From Darwinimomas sp963643215 (GTDB lineage: Bacteria > Bacillota > Clostridia > Lachnospirales > Lachnospiraceae), in the NCBI GenBank assembly GCA_963643215.1, contig CAVIJY010000003.1, positions 1 to 64,000 of the forward strand: DNA of 64,000 nucleotides. Reading direction: 5' to 3'. Shown here piece after piece: positions 1 through 8,229 of the stretch. Below the pieces are notes generated by a model. The model did not search any database and was not told where the DNA came from. It saw nothing but the letters and a program-made list of their open reading frames with translations. The first letter of the stretch is position 1. Each line of letters opens with the position of its first letter. The position numbers and the translations under genes are program-made.

Positions 1-52
1 TTCTTTTATCTCTTCTTCCGCGGGAAGTTTTATTCTTCGGACAAATAGACAT
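1..52 (-). CDS. rpmF: 50S ribosomal protein L32, 5' end only
   Basis: Only the first 17 codons are in the window; the gene runs off its left edge. They read MSICPKNKTSRGRRDKR, the diagnostic start of bacterial L32, a small protein of the large ribosomal subunit. The ATG is preceded by a strong AAGGAGGTG ribosome binding site and its own promoter. In many Clostridia the gene before rpmF is a DUF177 (YceD) gene; here rpmF follows ackA directly. Identification rests on the N-terminus alone but the match is distinctive. Confidence 0.88.
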   Translation of the reverse strand, partial: MSICPKNKTSRGRRDKR

Positions 53-81
53 TTTTCACACCTCCTTACACTGACCGAGTC

Positions 82-110
82 ATTCTACACTACGCATCTG
101 TCTTTGTCAA
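82..110 (-). promoter_or_regulatory. Sigma-A-type promoter of rpmF
   Basis: On the minus strand TTGACA (105-110, perfect consensus) and TAGAAT (82-87, 5 of 6) are separated by exactly 17 bases. It lies between the ackA stop and the rpmF ribosome binding site, so rpmF can be transcribed independently of pta-ackA. Confidence 0.8.
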
Positions 111-118
111 GCAGACTT

Positions 119-1315
119 TTAAGCCTCAACCAGTGCCTTTGTGTCTCTTGCTATAGCCAGCTCCTCATTTGTCGGGATGAGCATGACCTTAACCTTGCTG
201 TTTGCCGTTGAAATGACTCTCTCCTCACCGCGTACATTGTTGCATTCATCGCAGATCTCTACGCCGAGGTAGCCGAGATACTCGCAGATAAGCTTGCGCG
301 CCGACGGATCGTTCTCGCCTACGCCTGCTGTAAATGCTATCGCATCCACACCGTTCATGGCTGCCGTATAAGCACCTACATACTTTGCGATCCTGTAATA
401 GTATGCATCAAGACCGATCTGTGCTCTCTTGTTGCCCTCTTTTGCGGCAGCGCCTACATCACGGAAGTCGGAGGATACGCCGCTCATTCCGAGGATACCG
501 GACTTCTTGTTGAGGATGTTGAGCATCTCATCTATGCTTATGTTCTCATGATTGCATATAAACTGAAGGATCGCCGGGTCAAGATCGCCGGAGCGTGTTC
601 CCATGATCAGACCCTCAAGCGGGGTGAGACCCATGGATGTGTCAACGCACTTTCCTCCGATGGATGCGGAGATTGATGCACCGTTGCCCAGATGGCATAC
701 GATAACCTTTGCTGTCTTGGGATCAAGACCTCCGAACTTGATGGCCTCCTTGGATACGAAACCGTGGCTTGTTCCGTGGAATCCGTAGCGGCGGACATGG
801 TACTTCTCATAGTACTCATAGGGAATGCCGTACATATAGGCCTTCTCCTCCATGCCCATTCCGAAGGATGTATCAAATACAGCCACATTCTTCTTGCCTG
901 GCATAGCCTTCTCGCATGCCTCGATACCCATGAGGTTTGCCGGATTGTGAAGCGGTCCGAGGTCAAAGCACTCTCTGATAGCTGCCTTGACATTCTCATC
1001 TACGATGATGGACTGTGTATACTTCTCGCCGCCGTGCAGCACGCGGTGTCCGATAGCCGAGATCTCATCCGTGCTCTTGATGACGCCGTGCTCAGGATCC
1101 GCAAGTGCCTCCATGACTATCTCGATAGCCTCCTTGTGTGTAGGCATCGGCTTTTCAAGGATGAATTTGTCTTTTCCGATGGGGGTATGTGTAAGAACCG
1201 ATCCGTCGATTCCGATTCTCTCGCACAGTCCCTTTGCGATCAGGCGCTCATTGTCCATATCGATGAGCTGGTACTTAAGTGATGATGAACCGCAGTTGAT
1301 AACCAATATATTCAT
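119..1315 (-). CDS. ackA: Acetate kinase
   Basis: AckA interconverts acetyl phosphate plus ADP and acetate plus ATP, the energy-yielding last step of acetate fermentation, in the cytoplasm. The protein is 398 residues, the usual family length. It begins MNILVINCGSSSLKYQ, the phosphate-binding signature of the ASKHA-fold acetokinases, and carries GHRVLHGGEKYT and RYGFHGTSH, the second acetokinase signature with the catalytic His. I chose the ATG at 1315 because it starts this conserved motif and has a GGGAG binding site; an upstream in-frame extension of 20 residues has no family resemblance. It lies 22 bases after pta, so the two form a pta-ackA operon. Nothing unusual is seen in the protein. 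Confidence 0.97.
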   Translation of the reverse strand: MNILVINCGSSSLKYQLIDMDNERLIAKGLCERIGIDGSVLTHTPIGKDKFILEKPMPTHKEAIEIVMEALADPEHGVIKSTDEISAIGHRVLHGGEKYTQSIIVDENVKAAIRECFDLGPLHNPANLMGIEACEKAMPGKKNVAVFDTSFGMGMEEKAYMYGIPYEYYEKYHVRRYGFHGTSHGFVSKEAIKFGGLDPKTAKVIVCHLGNGASISASIGGKCVDTSMGLTPLEGLIMGTRSGDLDPAILQFICNHENISIDEMLNILNKKSGILGMSGVSSDFRDVGAAAKEGNKRAQIGLDAYYYRIAKYVGAYTAAMNGVDAIAFTAGVGENDPSARKLICEYLGYLGVEICDECNNVRGEERVISTANSKVKVMLIPTNEELAIARDTKALVEA

Positions 1316-1337
1316 TTCTGTTCTGTCTCCCGTATAT

Positions 1338-2333
1338 TTACTGATTCTGAGCCTGTACTGCCGTGATTGCCACAACGCCTACGATATCCTGCCATGAGCA
1401 TCCGCGGCTGAGATCGTTGACGGGAGCTGCGATACCCTGGCACATCGGGCCGTAGGCATCTGCCTTGGCAAGTCTCTGAACGAGCTTGTAGCCGATATTG
1501 CCGGCATCCAGATCCGGGAATACAAGTACATTGGCATGTCCTGCCACAGCCGAGCCGGGAGCCTTGCTCTCGCCTACTGAGGGAACGATAGCCGCATCGA
1601 GCTGAAGCTCTCCGTCGAGCATCAGATCAGGCGCCTGCTCCTTGGCGATTCTTGTAGCCTCGACAACCTTATCCACATCAGCATGCTTTGCCGAGCCCTT
1701 CGTGGAATGAGAAAGCATAGCCACCTTCGGCTCTGCTCCTACCAGCATCTTGAAGCTCTCTGCGGATGACAGAGCGATAGCCGCCAGCTTCTCCGGATCG
1801 GGATTCTGCTCAAGTCCGCAGTCTGCAAATACAAATGTTCCGTTCTCACCGTACTCGCAGTTCGGAACCTCCATAAGGAAGAACGCAGATACGAGCTTTG
1901 TTCCCGGCTTTGTCTTTATCAGCTGAAGGCAGGGTCTGAGAGTGTTGGCCGTAGAGTGGCATGCACCGCTGACCATACCGTCTGCATCACCCGACTTGAT
2001 CATCAGGCAGCCGTAATATGCATAGTCGCTGAGCATCGTCTTGCGGGCATCCTCATGTGTGAGTCCCTTGGACTTGCGAAGCTCTACAAAGAGATCCTCA
2101 TAGGCCTGTGTCTTCTCATAGGTGTTGGGATCGATGATCGTTGCACCGGTGATATCGCAGTCGCCCTTGTTGGCCTCGATCTGCTCGGGTGTTCCGATGA
2201 TGATGATGTTTGCGAGTCCCTCCTTCAGAACTGCCTCTGCAGCCTTGAAGGTTCTGTTGTCCATGGACTCCGGAAGGATGATAGTCTTCTTATCAGCCTT
2301 GGCGCGAGCCTTGATCTTGTCCATTACTCCCAT
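1338..2333 (-). CDS. pta: Phosphate acetyltransferase
   Basis: Pta converts acetyl-CoA and phosphate to acetyl phosphate and CoA, feeding AckA. The 331-residue protein is the short, single-domain type without the N-terminal DRTGG/P-loop extension found in enteric Pta. It starts MGVMDKIKARAKADKKTI and contains the family's STANTLRPCLQLIKTKPG segment and a Gly/Ala-rich C-terminus. The ATG at 2333 is preceded by GAAGGGAGA at good spacing; a further in-frame ATG at 2324 is possible. First gene of the pta-ackA operon; a near-consensus promoter and a small leader hairpin lie upstream. Confidence 0.96.
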   Translation of the reverse strand: MGVMDKIKARAKADKKTIILPESMDNRTFKAAEAVLKEGLANIIIIGTPEQIEANKGDCDITGATIIDPNTYEKTQAYEDLFVELRKSKGLTHEDARKTMLSDYAYYGCLMIKSGDADGMVSGACHSTANTLRPCLQLIKTKPGTKLVSAFFLMEVPNCEYGENGTFVFADCGLEQNPDPEKLAAIALSSAESFKMLVGAEPKVAMLSHSTKGSAKHADVDKVVEATRIAKEQAPDLMLDGELQLDAAIVPSVGESKAPGSAVAGHANVLVFPDLDAGNIGYKLVQRLAKADAYGPMCQGIAAPVNDLSRGCSWQDIVGVVAITAVQAQNQ

Positions 2334-2366
2334 AATATTTCTCCCTTCGAAGTGGATCACATACTA

Positions 2367-2388
2367 ACAAAAACGCCCGCAGGCGTAT
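2367..2388 (-). terminator. Short GC hairpin with T-run in the pta leader
   Basis: On the minus strand ACGCC-TGCG-GGCGT is followed immediately by TTTTT. It sits between the predicted pta start of transcription (about 2394) and the pta start codon, so it is in the 5' leader, not after a gene. A 5-bp stem is marginal for termination; it could be a leader attenuator or chance. Confidence 0.4.
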
Positions 2389-2400
2389 CCAAACATGTAA

Positions 2401-2429
2401 ATTATAGTTGATTCATTTGAGCCTATCAA
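2401..2429 (-). promoter_or_regulatory. Sigma-A-type promoter of pta-ackA
   Basis: TTGATA (2424-2429, 5 of 6) and TATAAT (2401-2406, perfect) on the minus strand with a 17-base spacer, about 70 bases upstream of the pta start codon. One of the best promoter matches in the window, fitting a highly expressed fermentation operon. Confidence 0.8.
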
Positions 2430-2684
2430 GTCTTAATATCCGAACACATGCACTGCGAATGCCCGGGCTGCAGGCCTTTGCGCAGCTTCGCATCACGGCG
2501 CTTATGCCCTTTACACGACCGCACAGTGCCTTCTTCATCTCTGCATCAAAAACACACCCGGCTGTCGTGTGTTCCGAAGGATGTCGTTAGTGTTTGCACC
2601 GGACACCGACAATACACGCCTGCGCGCATACTCCTCCCGGACCGGGTGTGCTCCGAATATTGTATCATCTGAGCCGGTTCATGG
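2430..2684. other. Intergenic stretch without recognised gene
   Basis: Between the pta promoter and the end of the lysR gene. Open frames here show no recognisable protein features. No clear terminator for lysR was found, although the stretch is GC-rich with short self-complementary segments such as CCCGGACCGGG around 2636. Confidence 0.5.
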
Positions 2685-3554
2685 CTACTGCCCGTTCCAG
2701 CTCTCGACCATCTCCACAAAGTTTCTGACCGCGGGATTCTTCAGCGTCTCCTTCTTGTACAGAAGCCATGTTCTCCTGATAAAGCTTGATCCGTCGGCAA
2801 AGCTCAGCGGTATGGAGTAAAGCTGCTTATCATATTTGAAATACATCTCATCCGGAAAGATGCTGAAGCCCAATCCGTACTGAACCATCCACGCCGCTAT
2901 ATCTCCGGTAGGAACCTTGAAGTTCGCCGTCAGTGTCTTTTTAAAGTTTTCATTCCACCATCGCTGAATAGCCGCCGTGATGGCCGGATTCTTGTTGAAA
3001 TCAATATACGGCATGTCCTGCAGATCAGCGATCTCAAACGGTCTGCTGCATGCCGCAAAAACTTGATCCTCGCTTACCAGCTTTCTCTCCAGAAATGTGT
3101 CCACTGTATTGAACCTGGCAAAGCATACATCAAGCGCAGAGTATTCTACATTTTCCGCAAGTTCATTGCTCAGCGCCGTGATCAGGTCTATCTCAACCTC
3201 CGGATATTTCTGAGCATATTTTGCCAGAAGCTTCGGTATGAAATACCGTGCATACGAGGCCGTCGTTCCTATCCTGATAGAGCATTTGACCCCTTCATTT
3301 CTGGCCGCTATGTCGTCTCTGGCATCCTGTATCGCCTGTATGATCTTTGCGGCATGCTGCGCGACGACTTTCCCCTCCGGTGTGAATTCCGAGCCCTTTC
3401 TGCTCCTGTGCACAAGCTGTATTCCGAGCTCCTCCTCTATCAGCTGTATCCGCTTTGTCAAAGTCGGCTGTGCGATATAAAGCATCTCTGATGTCTTGGT
3501 GATACTTTTTGTCTTTTCGAGCGTCGCTATGATCTGCCAGTCAAAATCTCTCAT
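2685..3554 (-). CDS. LysR-family transcriptional regulator
   Basis: A 289-residue LysR-type regulator: residues 1-60 are the winged helix-turn-helix, with the typical SITKTSEMLYIAQPTLTKRI and ELGIQLVHRSRKG segments, followed by a periplasmic-binding-like effector domain (about 90-285). LysR proteins bind DNA as tetramers and respond to a small ligand. The ATG at 3554 (MRDFDWQ) has a GGGGGAG site at ideal spacing; an upstream in-frame start lacks support. Next gene upstream on the same strand is a carboxylate/anion transporter, so it may control that gene or the divergent PrpD-family gene, but this is inference. The ligand cannot be told from sequence. Confidence 0.9.
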   Translation of the reverse strand: MRDFDWQIIATLEKTKSITKTSEMLYIAQPTLTKRIQLIEEELGIQLVHRSRKGSEFTPEGKVVAQHAAKIIQAIQDARDDIAARNEGVKCSIRIGTTASYARYFIPKLLAKYAQKYPEVEIDLITALSNELAENVEYSALDVCFARFNTVDTFLERKLVSEDQVFAACSRPFEIADLQDMPYIDFNKNPAITAAIQRWWNENFKKTLTANFKVPTGDIAAWMVQYGLGFSIFPDEMYFKYDKQLYSIPLSFADGSSFIRRTWLLYKKETLKNPAVRNFVEMVESWNGQ

Positions 3555-3638
3555 CGCATCTCCCCCGCAAGCTTTCTTCGGCATATGCTGCATATTCGAT
3601 ATGTAGCTACTATATCAAAAAAGAAGAAAATATATAAC

Positions 3639-3668
3639 TAAAAGAGCACCCCCTTCGGAGTGCCCTCT
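3639..3668 (-). terminator. Terminator after the DASS transporter gene
   Basis: The minus strand folds AGAGGGCACTCC-GAAG-GGGGTGCTCT with small bulges, followed by TTTT. It lies 17 bases past the transporter stop codon and before the lysR gene, so lysR probably has its own start of transcription. Confidence 0.72.
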
Positions 3669-3684
3669 GCCGATGCTTCCATAC

Positions 3685-4962
3685 TCAATACATGTTCAGC
3701 GGGTAGAATATAGCGATATACGCTATCGAAATGGCAACACAGATAAATGTAAGCGGAAGCCCCGGTCTCACATAGTCCATAAATCTGTATCCGCCCGGCT
3801 CAACCGCCATGGAATTGGCAGGCATCGCTACCGGTGTCGCTATGGCGATCGATGCGGCAAAGCGGATAGCCGTCAGCATAGCCTTCGGATTGATTCCAAG
3901 CGCCTCTGATATCAGCAAAGCGATTGGTGTCAGCAATATGATAGTTGCGGCATTGGACATAAACTGAGTCAGCGGTGTGACGAACAGGAAAACCAGTACA
4001 ACTATGAGCAGCGGACTTCCTACGCTTGAGAACAGTGACTGCGCCGCACCTGCGATAAGCTCCGCCGCGCCGGAGTTTGTCATGGCTGTGGCAACCGGAA
4101 CCAGTGCCGCATAGATGATAAGGCCTGATGTAGGAATAGCACGGGATGCCTCCTTAACAGTCAGACAGCCGCTTCCCACAACGATGATTGCTCCTATGAT
4201 CGCCATGAAATGAAGCTTTATACCGATTTGCTCCTCAAATATCATTCCCACGAGCGTCAGGAACATGACCGCGATGGAAAGCCATGTCTTCCATGCCGGA
4301 ATGCTTGAATAGTCTCCGACAGACACATCTGCGGCATCATATTCGCCTTCATTGTTCGGCACATCAGGAAGAAGTCCGTATCCGATGGTTGACATGTATA
4401 CAGCTGATGTCAGCAGCAGGATTATCGACAGCGGAGCCCATTCAAAGAAGCTGAATGTAAGTCCTGTTCCAAGCCCCTCCAGCGCTTCCTTAAGAAATGG
4501 TCCTGATGTCGTACCGACGATCGAGATTCCTCCGCCGAAGCAGCATCCTACGATGACCGGATACATCAGCTTTGATCTCTTCATCCCTGTTGAAAGCGAG
4601 ATACCCAGAATCAGTGCTATCAGCAGTCCGGCAGCACCTGTGTTGGAAAGAAAGCCTGACATAAGGCCGGAGAAAAGAATCGTAACGAATATGAGCTTTC
4701 GTTCATTGTCAGCAAATTTGGTCAAAACCCTGGCTATCTTGGCAGCTCCTCCGGTCTTAAAGACAGCCTCTCCGATGATGGCCATGCATACGATTATAAA
4801 AGCAGTGCTTGATGAAAATGCCGACAAGGCCTTTGAGGCGTCGACAGCACCGGTCAGATAAAATGCCACGCACATGCTCATCGCCGTGACCGGAAGCGGA
4901 AAAATCTCTGTAACAAACAGAACTATACCTATCAGCAGTATCAACAAAACCGCAATTGCCAT
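3685..4962 (-). CDS. DASS/SLC13-family anion (dicarboxylate) transporter
   Basis: A 425-residue integral membrane protein with about a dozen hydrophobic segments. Two copies of the family's Ser-Asn-Thr/Ala substrate and cation-binding motif are visible, LSNTGAAGLL near residue 104 and MSNAATIILLTPIAL in the second half, matching the inverted-repeat architecture of divalent anion:Na+ symporters (SLC13) within the ion transporter superfamily. Such proteins move di- and tricarboxylates or sulfate across the cytoplasmic membrane. The ATG at 4962 has AGAGGGGG upstream. A hairpin terminator follows. Neighbours are a LysR regulator and a divergent MmgE/PrpD gene, suggesting an organic-acid uptake locus; the exact substrate is not determinable. 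Confidence 0.85.
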   Translation of the reverse strand: MAIAVLLILLIGIVLFVTEIFPLPVTAMSMCVAFYLTGAVDASKALSAFSSSTAFIIVCMAIIGEAVFKTGGAAKIARVLTKFADNERKLIFVTILFSGLMSGFLSNTGAAGLLIALILGISLSTGMKRSKLMYPVIVGCCFGGGISIVGTTSGPFLKEALEGLGTGLTFSFFEWAPLSIILLLTSAVYMSTIGYGLLPDVPNNEGEYDAADVSVGDYSSIPAWKTWLSIAVMFLTLVGMIFEEQIGIKLHFMAIIGAIIVVGSGCLTVKEASRAIPTSGLIIYAALVPVATAMTNSGAAELIAGAAQSLFSSVGSPLLIVVLVFLFVTPLTQFMSNAATIILLTPIALLISEALGINPKAMLTAIRFAASIAIATPVAMPANSMAVEPGGYRFMDYVRPGLPLTFICVAISIAYIAIFYPLNMY

Positions 4963-5208
4963 AATGCCCCCTCTATTCTGATATTGTGTATGGTGGATTG
5001 CACTTAGTAAAGCCTGAGAGCGATTCAGAGCGGCCTCAATCCAAATGCACCCTGCAACACCTCCTGTTCTAATGTTTTATCCCCGGCATTTCCAATAGCG
5101 TTTCTTTTCATGATTTTTGTTAAAAAGCTATGACTCAAATATTAACCGCGCTTTTATCATTTTAGTGCAGAGCAGATTCAGAGCGGTGCGCCGGATACCG
5201 ACGCATCT
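4963..5208. other. Divergent intergenic region with a 12-base direct repeat
   Basis: Between the transporter and the stem-loop block. GATTCAGAGCGG occurs twice in direct orientation (5022-5033 and 5175-5186), a possible pair of regulator sites. A weak plus-strand promoter candidate is TTGTTA (5117-5122) and TATTAA (5140-5145) with a 17-base gap, which would place the whole stem-loop block in the leader of the PrpD-family gene. No gene seen. Confidence 0.35.
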
Positions 5209-5238
5209 TTATCCATACATCCATGAACATGTACTAAT

Positions 5239-5424
5239 GGTTCGGGTATCAAAACACCCGAACCTCTGGTTACACGGATTGTTCCGTGCTTCGCACTCCC
5301 ACAATCCTGTCTCAATTCGGATTCTCGTGGCGCTTTCGCCCCACTTCATCCTCATTGAGAGGCGTGTCATAAGCGCTTTCTCCCACTGACATGCAAGCAT
5401 GTCGTGGGAGAAGCGTTTTGACAC
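5239..5424. other. Block of five consecutive stem-loops (structured RNA or repeat element)
   Basis: Five hairpins follow one another with almost no free sequence: 5239-5264 (GGTTCGGGT paired with ACCCGAACC), 5276-5307 (GGATTGT with ACAATCC, inner GTGC/GCAC), 5327-5344 (GTGG..GC with GC..CCAC), 5350-5362 (CCTC with GAGG) and a long near-perfect one at 5364-5424 (GTGTCA outer arm, inner CTCCCAC/GTGGGAG and GACATGC/GCATGTC). On the minus strand one loop is a GAAA tetraloop. The block lies 35 bases before the PrpD-family start codon. It could be a structured leader, a small RNA on either strand, or a palindromic mobile repeat; I recognise no known family. Apparent open frames through it are explained by the palindromes. 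Confidence 0.55.
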
Positions 5425-5458
5425 TGTAACCACCAATATCAAAAATAAAAGAAGCAAA

Positions 5459-6859
5459 ATGAGGAAAATGATGACAAGTTCATTAAGAAATCTTGCTCGG
5501 TTTGTCGTCGGTCTTACACCGGAGGGCACTCCGTCTCATGTGCGGCAGGCCGCCGCCATGCGCATACTGGATACTGTCTCTGCAGGAATAGGATCGGCAG
5601 ACAATACTCAGGTAAAGAATATCTGTGCTGCTTATAAAGCACTGTCCGGCCATCCCTCCCGGGTTCAGTCCGATAGTGATCCACTTGTCCCGGTCTGGGC
5701 TCAGGGCTTTCATGCGCCGCTTTTTTCAGCCGTTTTCCTAAACGGCATCCAAAGCCACACTCTGGAGCTTGACGATGTGCATACGAAGTCAAAGTCCCAT
5801 ATCGGCACAGTTGTGATACCCGCTGCATGGAGCTGCGCATTTATGACGGGAAGCACAGGTGAGGAGCTTATAACTGCCGTTATCGCGGGGTATGAAGTAA
5901 CAGCCCGCATAGCCATGGCCTTCGGCATCAAGGAACACAGAAAGCTCGGATGGCATTCTACAGCCACAGCCGGTATATTCGGTGCCGCAGCTGCCTGCGG
6001 CAAACTGCTTGGTCTTGACGAGGAGAAAATGGTATATGCCCTTGGCCTTGCCGGAGCGCAGAGCTTCGGAACCTGGGCCTTCCTTGCTGATGGAGCCAGC
6101 TGCAAGGTGCTGAATCCTGCCCGCTCCTCACAGTCCGGATGCGAGGCGGCGTTTCTGGCAAAGGCAGGCATGACAGGTCCGGAGCATGTGCTGACAAGCG
6201 AGGACGGCGGATTGCTTCATATGATGAGCACTGCACCGGTGCCGGAATATATAGATGCTTATCTCGGTGAGCGATGGGAGATATGTGAGATGGATAACAA
6301 GCCATATCCGTGCTGTCGAAGCACTCATTGTGCCATAGACGCCGCTCTTTCACTGCGATCCGAGGGGCTTCGGCCTGAGAATGTGGAGAGCATCACGGTC
6401 AGGACATATCTGATAGGCAAGCAGCAATGCGGCAGCAGTGATTCAAGCATCTGCCCGCATACATCCCCTCAGGCACGCTTCAGTACTCCGTATTGCGTTG
6501 CCGCAGCGCTCTTAAATGGCAAAGTGGGGCTTTCGGAGTTTGAAGAGTCGATGATAAACAGGGATGTCGCTCAGGAGCTTACGGCAAAGGTTGAGATAGT
6601 CGCAGATGACTGCTTTACCGCAGTGTATCCGCAGCATTGGGGCTGTCATATGACGGTTCATTGCACCGACGGACGCGTCCTTGAGAAGGAGATTCCGGAT
6701 GCCTCCGGATCTGTCAGCTGCCCCTTGACCTCCGAGCAGTCAAAGGCCAAGGCCATGGGTCTTCTGGTGCCTGTCATCGGACAGGAAAAAGCCATATCAC
6801 TTACGGGCACTCTGATGCAGCTCGATGACCAGACATGTCTGCCTGATCTCAGCTTTTAA
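5459..6859 (+). CDS. MmgE/PrpD-family protein (2-methylcitrate dehydratase-like)
   Basis: About 466 residues with the two-domain MmgE/PrpD fold: an N-terminal all-helical domain (HTLELDDVHTKSKSHIG and HSTATAGIFGAAAACGKLLG are family hallmarks) and a C-terminal alpha/beta domain with KPYPCCRSTHCAIDA. Members dehydrate 2-methylcitrate (PrpD) or decarboxylate cis-aconitate or itaconate-type acids (CAD), so the family does not fix the substrate. No other prp genes are present, arguing against a full methylcitrate cycle here. Start: an upstream ATG at 5399 lies inside the long hairpin, so I prefer 5459; ATGs at 5468 and 5471 are also possible. The divergent DASS transporter and LysR gene suggest a small organic-acid uptake and metabolism unit. 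Confidence 0.8.
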   Translation: MRKMMTSSLRNLARFVVGLTPEGTPSHVRQAAAMRILDTVSAGIGSADNTQVKNICAAYKALSGHPSRVQSDSDPLVPVWAQGFHAPLFSAVFLNGIQSHTLELDDVHTKSKSHIGTVVIPAAWSCAFMTGSTGEELITAVIAGYEVTARIAMAFGIKEHRKLGWHSTATAGIFGAAAACGKLLGLDEEKMVYALGLAGAQSFGTWAFLADGASCKVLNPARSSQSGCEAAFLAKAGMTGPEHVLTSEDGGLLHMMSTAPVPEYIDAYLGERWEICEMDNKPYPCCRSTHCAIDAALSLRSEGLRPENVESITVRTYLIGKQQCGSSDSSICPHTSPQARFSTPYCVAAALLNGKVGLSEFEESMINRDVAQELTAKVEIVADDCFTAVYPQHWGCHMTVHCTDGRVLEKEIPDASGSVSCPLTSEQSKAKAMGLLVPVIGQEKAISLTGTLMQLDDQTCLPDLSF

Positions 6860-6898
6860 ATATAACGGTCACATCTTTTGACCGCAGCAGACAAAGAT

Positions 6899-6945
6899 AA
6901 TCCGAACCGGATCTTCACGATTGAGGATTGGTTCGGATTGTTTGC
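6899..6945. terminator. Hairpin between the convergent prpD-like and tmcAL genes
   Basis: Inverted repeat AATCCGAACC (6899-6908) and GGTTCGGATT (6930-6939) with a 21-base loop, followed by GTTTG on plus and by ATCTTTG on minus. It sits between two convergent genes and probably serves both, though neither U-tract is strong. A smaller hairpin CGGTCA/TGACCG precedes it near 6865-6882. Confidence 0.55.
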
Positions 6946-6974
6946 AATTACATAAATCACGCTTTTCCTTACAC

Positions 6975-8189
6975 CTACAGGACAACCACTCTCGAGCGGT
7001 ACATATCGGCAAGCTCCCGTCCGTATCTGCACATATAGGCGGCGGCATACAGACGGGATGCATATATGTCATGTTCAAATACGCTCCGGATGATGCCCGC
7101 ATTTCCGCAGGCATCATCCGTGCCGCCGTAGTATCTCTCTATCACTGCCGTACCGTCCGCGGCCTTTGATATAATCGGCACGCGGCTGCGTCGCTTGAGC
7201 TCTGACATCAGCCCGCCGTCATCTCTTCTCATTCCCAGCACGAATGCATATCTTCCCGCTGATCTTGCCGCCTCCATGTCGCTTGTCCTGTGATCCAGAA
7301 ATATATGCGTCAGGCATCTCGCGATCCGAGTATATGTATACTGTCTGGTCTTTAGCTCAGCGATAAATGATTCCATATCCGTGCAGCACGCCTTGCCCGT
7401 AAGTCCGGCCATCCGGTTGGCTATCTCCGGTGATACATCCTCGTATACCGTAAGATTCTCTCCGGCCTGAAGCTTGCTCATGACTGTAGCCAGCATCATA
7501 GGCCATATGTCATCTGCGAATATGCATCCATCCGCCCTACTCTCCCGCAGCGCAGCACGCACGGCCGTGGCGGAAGGATATGAGCCGTCGCCCGTATCAA
7601 TATCATGATAGCCATGCCCCATGCGCCTCACGGGGATGATCTCCATACTGCTTTTCATGGTCATCAGCGCCCTGCGGTACTCCAGCGCAAGTATCTGGTT
7701 GGGCTGATCCGGCAGCTTTTCAGTTCTCATGTTCTGCGGCAGACAGGCTCTTACCGCCTCCATCCTCGCCTCCGCAAAGCTCTCCCCGGACTTCAGCCTC
7801 TCTCTCAGCATCCGCCTGAAGTCATCCGGCTCATCTGTAAGTATCCGTGCTACCGCATCATGCAGCCCGCTGTCTCCGCTCTCTATGCCGAAAGATATCC
7901 CGTCACAGCCCAGATCGTCCAGCAGGCCTGCTCCATATCCGGCGAAAAACTCCGCACTCGCACATGAAAACAGCGCGGGCATGGCTATCACCGCGTCCGC
8001 GCCTTCCTCAAGGGCTGCTCCGGCTCTTGTATACGGATCATATACAGCCGGCTCCCCTCTCTGCACAAAATACCCGCTCATCACAACCACGCAGCTGTCT
8101 GCGCCGCTGAGCCTCTTCGCCTCGGCTATGTGATAGGCATGTCCTTTGTGAAATGGATTGTACTCTGCTACTATTCCTACGATCTTCAT
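6975..8189 (-). CDS. tmcAL: tRNA(Met) cytidine acetate ligase
   Basis: 404 residues. TmcAL uses acetate and ATP to make N4-acetylcytidine at the wobble position of elongator tRNA-Met, which prevents misreading of AUA. It begins MKIVGIVAEYNPFHKGH; NPFHKGH (11-17) is the HxGH nucleotide-binding motif of this nucleotidyltransferase-like family (formerly DUF795/YlbM), followed by MSGYFVQRGEPA, another family hallmark. The family's second half with tRNA-binding helices is present. Length and start agree with the family. Stands alone, 40 bases after the amidohydrolase stop region on the same strand. Using acetate, it pairs well with an acetogenic-fermentative lifestyle, but that is only inference. 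Confidence 0.92.
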   Translation of the reverse strand: MKIVGIVAEYNPFHKGHAYHIAEAKRLSGADSCVVVMSGYFVQRGEPAVYDPYTRAGAALEEGADAVIAMPALFSCASAEFFAGYGAGLLDDLGCDGISFGIESGDSGLHDAVARILTDEPDDFRRMLRERLKSGESFAEARMEAVRACLPQNMRTEKLPDQPNQILALEYRRALMTMKSSMEIIPVRRMGHGYHDIDTGDGSYPSATAVRAALRESRADGCIFADDIWPMMLATVMSKLQAGENLTVYEDVSPEIANRMAGLTGKACCTDMESFIAELKTRQYTYTRIARCLTHIFLDHRTSDMEAARSAGRYAFVLGMRRDDGGLMSELKRRSRVPIISKAADGTAVIERYYGGTDDACGNAGIIRSVFEHDIYASRLYAAAYMCRYGRELADMYRSRVVVL

Positions 8190-8229
8190 GGTATCAGATT
8201 ATAGCATATCCTCAGACCATTCAGCTCCT

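Noticed and set aside
4990..5060. Leader peptide before the DASS transporter
   Set aside because: An AGGAGG near 5062 precedes only a 4-codon GTG frame; no attenuator structure follows.
5399..5458. Upstream ATG for the PrpD-family gene
   Set aside because: It lies in the right arm of the long hairpin and the extra 20 residues have no family similarity.
5209..5529. Minus-strand open frame of 106 codons opposite the PrpD start
   Set aside because: It runs through the stem-loop block, has no binding site and no family features; the open frame follows from the palindromes.
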